Assembly: GCA_032433765.1 (NCBI GenBank) | Contig: JAVIAB010000092.1 | Span: 34,262,034 to 34,326,033 of the forward strand | DNA from: Megaustenia siamemsis | Taxonomy: Eukaryota > Mollusca > Gastropoda > Stylommatophora > Ariophantidae | Reading direction: 5' to 3' | Length of the DNA: 64,000 bases | In this document: positions 56,773 to 64,000 of the stretch, piece by piece | Numbering within the stretch: the stretch's first letter is position 1 | Layout of the letters: each line of letters begins with the position of its first letter | Translations under genes and position numbers: made by a program | The notes under the pieces: model-generated | What the model saw: only the letters and a program-made list of their open reading frames with translations | What the model was told of the DNA's origin: nothing | Database searches by the model: none

Positions 56773-57042
56773 TATCCCGTGTGTTACCGGGGCCTCATTA
56801 TGAGGGAGGTAAAGAATAGTGACACTGTGACCTTCCAGGCATGTCGTAAGAGGCGACTAAGGATGTTGATCGATGGCTTGACAAGCTGTCATTGTAAAAA
56901 GTATTGTTATGGAAACAGCACCATAGATTTTAGATCAGTGATCTCTGCAATATGTGCCATTTTGGCACGCAAGGTTTCTGTTTTTGAGATTGTGGTACTG
57001 CCCTATGTGCCGTCTTCGGCTTGAAAGGACAATATAGATAAA
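56773..57042 (+). mobile_element. SINE sharing LINE-E 3' tail
   Basis: A 270-bp insertion flanked by a 12-bp duplication TATATGTTGGTT (56761-56772 and 57043-57054). It begins TATCCCGTGTGTTACCGGGG and ends with GCCGTCTTCGGC, TTGAAAGG and an ATATAGATA tail. That 3' end parallels LINE-E (GCCGGTTACGGC, TCGAAAGG, ATAGATA). No clear tRNA-like head was identified. It disrupts a LINE fragment of the LINE-E type. Confidence 0.75.
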
Positions 57043-57170
57043 TATATGTTGGTTATGTGATGAGAAGAGAGAAAAATACAATCGCAAAGCAAACTCTCAA
57101 ATGGAAATTGGGAAAGAAAAAAAAAAGATGGAGCTAGAAAACCACTAAGAAGAACACTGAGACGATACAT
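57043..57170 (+). mobile_element. LINE-E-like C-terminal fragment
   Basis: The frame reads YVMRREKNTIAKQTLKWKLG then Lys-rich text, matching the VGHVIRRDNNRIAKQALIW part of LINE-E. It is interrupted upstream by the SINE and ends after about 120 bases. Confidence 0.7.
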
Positions 57171-57904
57171 CGGGTGATACATTATTGAATTAACACGCCA
57201 TCAAAAGAATTTTGTTTATGTGGAACAATCTATGCACTTTGTAAGCGCTAAACGACTTATATTTAAAGAAATGGAGACTATAACAAATTACACGTTTACT
57301 TATTTTAGTTCAACAAATTATGGAGGAAAACTAAAGATTTACGTTTTACCGACTGACCATCACAAATAAATAATTGCTAAATGTGCCAGGAAGAGTCTAT
57401 AAATGTACATTATTCCCCTCTTTTCGTTCACTAAAGTATATACATGCAAAACCGTTCGATACATTTGGTTTCCTTTGTAACAGCTCATTTAATGGACGTA
57501 AAGTTGTGTTTTCAGTGTAGATCCATTTGGTCAGGGGGCATCTTTTCAAAGCAATATTACTGATTGCAGTCATATATGTGATACGATGTGTGTTGTTTGT
57601 TCACTGGTACACGTGTTTTTATTTCTAATCTTTAATTTTATGTACACGTGGTTACGAAATATAATGTACTTATTATAACAAAAAAATTATGACCTCTTCC
57701 TTCTGATCACGTAGGCGATAATTGTCATGCTGGAAATGGGTATGCTCCTTTTTATAATAAGGATCTTCTGCTGGTATATGATTAGTGAACTTGATTGTTC
57801 CATTCTGCGACCATCTTTGATCAGGATGTCACTGTTTACATTTATTTCCACAACAATACGGGATCCACTGTAATACATTTTTTATTGGCTGCATACTTTT
57901 TGTA
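57171..57904. other. No recognised feature
   Basis: AT-rich sequence after the last recognised exon. A 63-codon minus frame at 57687-57878 has no identifiable similarity. Confidence 0.5.
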
Positions 57905-57913
57905 CTTTTTGTA

Positions 57914-58242
57914 GGGGGCCTCGGTAGCCTAGTTGGGAAAATCACCCGACTATATAGACTACCGACGTTCGGACAACCCGTGTTCGATTCCCGCTGGGAG
58001 CAGTGTGAATTGTACTCATGGTTGGAAAAAAAAATACCCCCACGGTCGACCCAGCCGTTGGCAGAAATGGGTACCAGGGTATTACCCTGGGAAGGTGAGG
58101 AATGTCGCCTCGCATCTGAGTTTCGATGCTTGAGGAGACACTATACAGAAATATTCGAACATTTCTGGATAGGCGGCCGAGCACATATGGGTGTAAACTC
58201 GCGTGCTAAGACGCCGGTTCAAGTCTCGTACTTTACCTTGAC
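57914..58242 (+). mobile_element. tRNA-derived SINE, complete
   Basis: A 329-bp SINE with a tRNA-like head: A box TAGCCTAGTTGG (57925-57936) and B box GTTCGATTCC (57982-57991). The body contains GTACCAGGGTATTACCCTGG, a near palindrome, and the element ends CTCGTACTTTACCTTGACC. A 9-bp duplication CTTTTTGTA (57905-57913 and 58243-58251) flanks it. A truncated antisense copy lies at 33362-33561. Confidence 0.85.
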
Positions 58243-58251
58243 CTTTTTGTA

Positions 58252-59454
58252 CTATATATCTAAATTATGGCAGTTTTGTAGTGAGTCCTCCAAGTACCAA
58301 TTTTGTATTTACTAAAATCACCGTTCCATATTGTTAAAACTTTCACATAAAATGTGTCTTGTATTTGACGCCTTTTATTATTTATTCATCTTGTCCCATT
58401 GACCCATGCATTTTGTTTTGAACACGACATAACTTAGTCCCTTTAGATAGTGTTTTGTGTATTTTCTGGGGATTGAACATTGAATTATATATGCATTGCC
58501 ACCAAGTGTGAATTTCTAAAATTCGTGTTGCCATATTCTTCTGTGTCAGTAATGTCTCAATCTGAATATAATAGTTGGCCGTTTCCTAGTAAGATTGTAG
58601 TTGGTGCCAACTATATGAACATTTGCATAACAGTCTTTCCAAGTTATCGTGGAGGTGACAGCTGCTGCTGATGTGTTTAACCTTTTTAAAGAGATATTCA
58701 TCATCATTTGCTATTTTATACTCCCAAACTCTGCAAGTTTATCAGCTTTCTCACTGCTTTTGATTTTTGATTGATCTCAGAAAATCGTTGCAGTATTACC
58801 TTATTAGTCCTTCATTTCTATTGTGCCAGAACTGAAGTATAATTGAGAATCTATACAAATAATAATGACATATTCTAGAAAATTGCATTTATACAGGGAC
58901 ATTTGAATCACGAAATGTAAGAATTTTAAAATGTTGTTTGTATGAAAACCATACATTTTGATGAAGTGGTTGCCAGTGTCCAAGCAATTTCACTCAGTAT
59001 ATCATCACTTAAGAGGCAAATGTGCACATAGTATTTAGTATACTGCATAGTTCAGAACGTCGTACTTATGATCTATACATGTCTTATAATAAGTTAAAAC
59101 ACTTTAATAACATAACCGTATTAAACATAAAGGTGTGTGAAGAAACACTACTGTAGTTTAAATGTATGATGTAATGGGTGGGCCGAAGGGCGTCCCCATA
59201 CAGACTTCTGGATCCATAACAACGTGTAATTAGTCTGTAAAAAAAAGTATAGATGGAAAAAACGATGTATAAGGCAGTTGGACAGAAAAAGTAGAAGTAA
59301 GAAGAATGAAAGAGAGAGCGAGATGAAGAATAAGAATATACTGAAGAGTTCTGATGTTTTCAAATTGTACAATATACGGTACACAGTAGATATGATGCTA
59401 TCCGAAGTAATGAAATATCTTTCACTTTATAGGTTTTTACTTTGTAGAATTATA
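58252..59454. other. No recognised feature
   Basis: AT-rich non-coding sequence, no exon or repeat recognised. Confidence 0.5.
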
Positions 59455-60395
59455 GCTTCATCATCGAGTGCCACCTCCGCAACGAAATTTGGCTATCATG
59501 GAGCGACATTCCGCTCTGTCTCTTGCTTTGATGGTTCAGGTTGTCATAGGCTGATTTGTCCATCTTTTGATGTTACTCGTCCTTGTTAATCCTGGTCTAT
59601 TTCTGCCTCTTTTACCTTGTATTGTTTTACCCTCCAACATTGCTTTAATAGGGCTGTCACATGGTCCAACAATCACATTTGTCTTTTTGAATTGTGTTCT
59701 CTTTTCTCTTTGTCTTTCTAGTTCTCTTTTAATGTTTAGTTGTTTAAGACTTCATCGCTTGTTTTCTTTTCTTTCCATCCAATTCTGCATATTCGTCTAT
59801 ATATCCACATTTCAAAGGTGTCAATTCTATGTTGTGTTTTCTTGTCTAATGTCACTGTTTCTGCAACATATAGGAATGTTGAGAAGATATAAAATGTTAT
59901 TCTTAGTTTTATCCCTGGTGTTATTTGTTTTGATGTTAGTATATTTTTCAAGACATTAAAACTACTTTTTGCCATTACTATTCTTTTGCTTATTTCATTT
60001 TTACATTTTCCATCACTGGTTATAGTATGGCCAAGGTAGTTGTAGTTCTGAACTTTCTCCATGTCTATCACTTCAATTTTGATATCCACTTGTAGGTTTT
60101 GAGTATTGTCTTTATTTATGATCATAATTTTGGTCTTTTGATATTCATGTCTAGTCAATATTTTTTGCTTGTCATGTTTATTTCATTAAGTAATTGTTGT
60201 AGATATTTAGGAATTTCTGATAGTAGTACAGTATCATCATCATCATATCTTAGCTTATTGATTATCTTTCCATTAATGTTTAGGCTTGGCAACTCTGTGA
60301 TGTTTTTAAAGCATTACTCAGTGTATAGATTGAACAAGGTTGGTGATTGGATGTATCCCTGACTTACCCCTCTTTTATATCAATGGGTGTAGAGT

Positions 60396-60757
60396 AAAAG
60401 TAAAGTAAAGTACCCCCCGTCACGCCAAGTGGCGTATAGGGAAATATGGTGTTAGTGACTCTATATTTTACAGACCTTCAGCACATGATTTTTGGGGTAA
60501 TGTGGTCGGTATTACGCCCGTGCTGCTTTACTTTCCCAGAAAAAATCCGGTACCCATTTAAGGCTGGGTGAACCCGGAGCCGTCGGTTGGGATCGAACCC
60601 TACCCCTTGTCCGTAGTAGTCCAGTTCACTAACCACTGAGCTATCGCGGCTCCCACTAATTTTTAGGGAATTAGTAAAACCCAGGTGTCCTCGCCAGGGA
60701 ACGAACCCCGGCTGTTGCCGTGGTAAGCCAACCGCCTATCGATTGCGCTAACCGGAC
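60396..60757 (-). mobile_element. Dimeric tRNA-type SINE in RTE-B
   Basis: A 362-bp insertion flanked by a perfect 13-bp duplication ATGGGTGTAGAGT (60383-60395 and 60758-60770). On the minus strand it begins with two tRNA-like units in tandem. Unit 1 (60757-60660) has a GGGTTCGTTCCC B box. Unit 2 (60653-60577) has A box TAGCTCAGTGGTTAG, B box GGGTTCGATCCCA and a perfect 7-bp acceptor stem GGAGCCG/CGGCTCC, but the anticodon arm does not pair. A unique body and a TACTTTACTTTACTTTTACT tail follow. Confidence 0.8.
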
Positions 60758-62279
60758 ATGGGTGTAGAGTTCTCTTGTTATATTTTATTATTGCTATTTG
60801 CTGCAAGTATAAATTACATATTAGTCGTATGCCCATGTTATCTAGATGTATCTCTTTTAGGCATTCTCTAAGTTGTTTGTGATGTCTTTCTATCAAAAGC
60901 GTTGGTGTAGTCTATGAAGCAGGCATATATTGGTTTGATTAATTATGTGTACTTTTCGATTAATGTTCTCACCCAGAATATGGCTTCTTTTGTCCACTAT
61001 TTTTCCTAAATCCAAATTACTGCTCATCTAATTCAGTATTGATTTTATTCTGAATTCTTCCTTGTATAACCTTTAGCAACATTTTTGTAACATGGCTCAT
61101 TAGGCTTATTGTTCTAAAGTCATTGCATTCAACTTCACCATTTCTTTTAGGCAATGCAATGAAAGTTGGGGTTCCGAAAAAAAACAGAGGATGTACTGAC
61201 ACTCTAGTCACATTGAAACAGCTTGCAGAAAAAAAGACAGAACATAATCAAAATGTGTACATAGCTTTCATTGACCAGGTAAAAGCATTCGACAGTGTAA
61301 ACAGAGAACACCTGTGGGAGATACTAACAACATACGGAGTAAGCCAGCATCTAATCAGCATAATTAAAAGTCTCTACATCAACAACAGCTGCAGGGTCAG
61401 AACAGCCACAGATTACACGAACCACTTAGAAGTTAGATCAGGTGTAAGACAGGGGTGCGTTCTATCCCCCCTACTGTTTATTACATTCATGGACTATATA
61501 TGTAAGTCAACCATTCAATCAGAGACAGAGGAGACCAACGTGCTTTTATCTGCAGACGATCAGGCATTATTACATGAAGCAATAGAGGACCTACAAGAAC
61601 ACTTAAACAAACTGAACAGCACAGGCACAAAATACAACATGAAAATCAACAAAACAGAAGTCGTCAATGTCGCCAAAAATAAAAAGAACATCAACAAAAC
61701 TATTGAAGGCAGGCAATTAAAACAAGTAGAGGAATTCAAATACCTAGGAAGTCTAATGACAAACGATAAGTCACAGACAGCAGAGATAGAATCAAGATGC
61801 ATCAAAGCTTGTCAAATCTTTGGACATTTATCACCACTATTGTCCAACAAAGGAAATAACACTAGAGGCAAAACAAGCACTGTTCAACACAATCTTCATC
61901 CCAACGGTGCGCTACCAATGTCAGACAATGGTCTAATGGACCCTAGATGCTAGAAAAATAAGAAAAATAACCTCTACTGAGAATAAATATGTCAGACGAA
62001 TGTCAGGAAACATCTGAGAGACAAGATCATAAATGAAGAACTGAGAAAAAAGCTATGAAAAGCCCCCGCCATAGAATATATTTAAAAAAAAACAAGAGGT
62101 AAAATGGTCTGGCCACGTGACAAACCAGAAATAGCAAAACACAACACAAGCCTTTAATAATCGTTGTGGGAATACCAGACCCAAGTGTCGACCACGAGAA
62201 AGATGGATCGTGGAATATTAGAAACACTAGGAAAAATAACAGCAGCTTAGGCGAACAGAGAAGCAAAAACCACTAATTA

Positions 62280-62320
62280 CTGAAGGGAGGTCAAAAAGTA
62301 ATGCACACCAATTTGTTTCT
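62280..62320 (+). repeat. mariner terminal inverted repeat, left
   Basis: Pairs with 63577-63617. The inner 37 bases are complementary except for one position; the outermost four bases (CTGA versus CGTA) differ. Confidence 0.9.
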
Positions 62321-62387
62321 CGGAAACTAATCGGGCAAAATGTGTGAAATTTTCACAGATTGTAGCTGAACATCCCCTTTACACTAC

Positions 62388-63457
62388 CTATTTTTCAACA
62401 TAATCTCCGTCCAAGCGTATTGCCTTTCGCCAACGCGAAACTAGGTCATGAATGCCTCGTTTGTACCAAGTTTTGTCCTGCTCGCGTAGCCATTTTTTAA
62501 CTGCACGGATCACATCCTCATCATTGTCAAAGTGTGTACCAAGCAGAAATTTTTTGAGTGGTCCAAACAGATGGAAATCTGAGGGAGCCAGATCAGGGCT
62601 GTAAGGAGGATGTGGCAGTACAGCCCAACCAAATTTGTTGATTGCTTCCCGTGTTACCAGTCTTGTGTGAGGGCGTGCATTGTCATGTTGAAGCAACAAA
62701 TCTGCAGATGGCTTATTAGGCCGAACTCTGTGGAACCGATTTTTCAGTTTTGTCAGTGTATTGATGTAAGCTGTCGAGTTGATTGTCTCACCTCTTGTCA
62801 TTACATCAACAAGAATCACACCATCAATGTCCCAGAAGACAGTGATCATCACCTTTCCGGCTGATGGAGATGTTTTGAATTTTTTTCTTTTTGGTGACTG
62901 CGGATGATGCCATTCCATTGACTGCATTTTTGTTTCAGGCTCATAATAATGTGCCCACGTTTCGTCACCGGTAACAATTTTTGACAAAAACATTTCTCCT
63001 TCAACACCGAAACACTCCAACAATTCAAACAGAATGTTTTCCTTTGAACTCTGTGATCATTTGTTAGGCACCGAGGAACCCATCGAGCGCAAATCTTTGA
63101 ATATCAGAGAGTTTTAAAAATTGCGATTGCACTTCCCTTGCTGACTGTAAGCTGCAATGCCAATTGCTGACTAGTGATACGCCTATCCTTACGAATAATG
63201 GCATCAGCCCGGTTTAACATGTCTGTGCTGGTAGCTGAGGCAACACGTCCAGAACGCGGTAAATCATGCAGCTCCACTCGTACACTTTCTGCAGCTTTAA
63301 TTCTCTGAACCCAGCGACTAACTGTGCTCCTATCGACTGCAGAACATTTGTACACTGCACACAGTCGTTTATGAATGTTTGCCACAGTTTCTTTTTCCGC
63401 AACCAGAAATTCTATGACAATTCGCTGTTTGTAACGGACATTGTTGACAAGCTCCAT
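62388..63457 (-). pseudogene. mariner transposase, one stop and one frameshift
   Basis: The transposase cuts and pastes the element through its inverted repeats. The N-terminal HTH region begins MELVNNVRYKQRIVIEFLVA and includes STVSRWVQRIK and RRITSQQLALQL. The linker has a WVPR motif. The catalytic region has VTGDETWAHYY, HDNARPHT and PYSPDLAPSDFHLF; 34 residues separate the last two aspartates, giving the mariner D,D34D triad. It ends GDYVEK. Full length would be about 355 residues, normal for mariner. A TGA sits where a glycine codon is expected just before YSKICARWVP, and a one-base deletion near 63030 shifts frame before ELLECF, so it is inactive as read. Confidence 0.92.
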
Positions 63458-63576
63458 TTTAACGGTTCATAGATTGCGTAATATTTTGCAGAATGCTGTG
63501 CAATTTGGTGCACATAATTGGAACATGTCATATTCCAAGTGTGCAAAATTTCATATTCCTATCTTTATTATTAGCC

Positions 63577-63617
63577 GAGAAAAAAATTGGTGTGCATTAC
63601 TTTTTGACCTCCCTACG
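63577..63617 (-). repeat. mariner terminal inverted repeat, right
   Basis: Reverse-complement partner of 62280-62320, sharing GGTCAAAAAGTAATGCACAC. Confidence 0.9.
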
Positions 63618-63754
63618 TATATCTCCCTTCGACACTGAAGGGAAAATGAGGACGGAAAGAGGATGCAGAAAGGAAGAAGAAGAATGAAAGTTGATGTTTT
63701 TAGTTCATTTAGTATGTGTCCTGAATGGTATATATGTCGTTGCATATTTAGAAT

Positions 63755-63757
<3 letters not shown>

Positions 63758-63786
<29 letters not shown>

Positions 63787-63789
63787 TGA

Positions 63790-63820
<31 letters not shown>

Positions 63821-63832
63821 ATTGAAAGCTTA
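63758..63832. repeat. (AT)n microsatellite
   Basis: Two AT runs separated by AATATATTGAA. Confidence 0.95.
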
Positions 63833-63869
63833 TAAACATCATTCTATAGAGGAAATTAAAATAATATGG

Positions 63870-64000
63870 AAATGTCAAAAGACACAACGAACTGGAAAAT
63901 ACAATAATGGATTGCACGTTCCTGGTCAACGCATCAGAGCCAGACCAAGAAGAAAATCGTATCAAGACATCAAGGAGACATTGAACATCACAATAGAAGA
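63870..64000 (+). mobile_element. LINE C-terminal fragment at window edge
   Basis: The frame reads NNGLHVPGQRIRARPRRKSY then QDIKETLNITIEE, resembling the basic GxRxRGRPRxSY end of RTE-like ORF2 proteins. It runs off the window. Confidence 0.5.

Larger units (their letters stand above)
62280..63617 (-). mobile_element. mariner DNA transposon
   Basis: A 1338-bp mariner element inserted at a TA dinucleotide, duplicated at 62278-62279 and 63618-63619. Terminal inverted repeats of about 40 bp match almost perfectly from AGGGAGGTCAAAAAGTAATG inward, with one internal mismatch before CTCGG. The uninterrupted host site can be inferred from the related RTE-C at 38270-38290 (AAATTATATC). The single transposase frame is on the minus strand. 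Confidence 0.95.
61169..63682 (+). mobile_element. RTE-C LINE nested in RTE-B, split by mariner
   Basis: A plus-strand RTE-C copy flanked by an 11-bp duplication AATGAAAGTTG (61158-61168 and 63683-63693). A 276-codon frame covers VYIAFIDQVKAFDSVNRE, SGVRQGCVLSPLLFITF, LLSADDQALLHEA (Tyr of YADD changed to Ser), KINKTEVVNV and EFKYLGSLMTNDKSQ. The C-terminal part is frameshifted. A mariner element lies in its 3' end at 62280-63617, and the LINE continues afterwards with TATCTCCCTTCGACACTGAA. Confidence 0.9.
59455..63746 (-). mobile_element. RTE-B LINE hosting nested SINE and RTE-C
   Basis: A diverged minus-strand RTE-B copy. Its own sequence is 59455-60395, 60758-61168 and 63694-63746. It shows a GATGA-type tail, RRICRIGWKEKKTSDEVLNN, VQNYNYLGHTITSDGKC, a YADD region degraded by an inserted ATC, and SLMSHVTKMLLKVIQGRIQN. 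The text beyond 63694 (AAAGTTGATGTTTTTAG) continues that at 46230 of the other copy, proving the interruption. Confidence 0.85.

Noticed and set aside
60577..60653. Functional tRNA gene on the minus strand
   Set aside because: The acceptor stem and B box are good, but the anticodon arm does not pair and the unit sits inside a SINE with target-site duplications.

Overview
This is a window from an animal (metazoan) genome. It is AT-rich, intron-rich and crowded with non-LTR retrotransposons, SINEs, minisatellites and (AT)n tracts. The mix of RTE-clade LINEs with (GATGAT)n tails, I/Nimb-like LINEs with RNase H, a Penelope-like element, and a pseudogene joining a fucolectin-like domain to MEGF-type EGF repeats suggests a lophotrochozoan, most likely a mollusc. 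That placement is inference; no species marker is present. There is no bacterial-style gene organisation, and no functional tRNA or rRNA gene was seen.

The host content is essentially one long plus-strand gene whose small exons are spread from about 4.9 kb to 56.5 kb. Twelve exons are supported by splice sites and mostly by matching intron phase 1. In order they encode four LDL-receptor class A repeats (4873, 9490, 16577, 20748), a Thr/Pro linker (24593), an unfamiliar two-exon module (27313 + 30887), a second Thr/Pro linker (35112), a second copy of the module (41822 + 43101), a Cys-rich exon (49727) and a longer Thr/Pro linker (56377). This looks like a secreted or cell-surface mosaic protein. 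Start codon, signal peptide, membrane anchor and stop codon all lie outside the window or were not recognised. The second module copy has broken frame in both exons, but phases on either side would still let the pair be skipped.

Two other host-like coding remnants lie in introns: an intronless decayed receptor (fucolectin-like plus EGF) at 7.1-8.2 kb, and a minus-strand open frame at 29.0-29.8 kb with two tandem Cys-rich repeats.

Most of the rest is mobile DNA. I use working names: RTE-A and A', RTE-B (one nearly full-length copy at 44.9-48.3 kb), RTE-C, LINE-D, LINE-E, LINE-F, and two I-like families. Many insertions are dated relative to each other by nesting and by target-site duplications that can be read directly. 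The deepest stack is mariner inside RTE-C inside RTE-B at 59.5-63.7 kb, and that RTE-B copy also holds a dimeric tRNA-type SINE. A second stack at 37.1-41.5 kb has three insertions in one RTE-A copy. Five minisatellite arrays occur, one apparently grown from the 3' end of a LINE reading frame, and two interrupted by retroelements.
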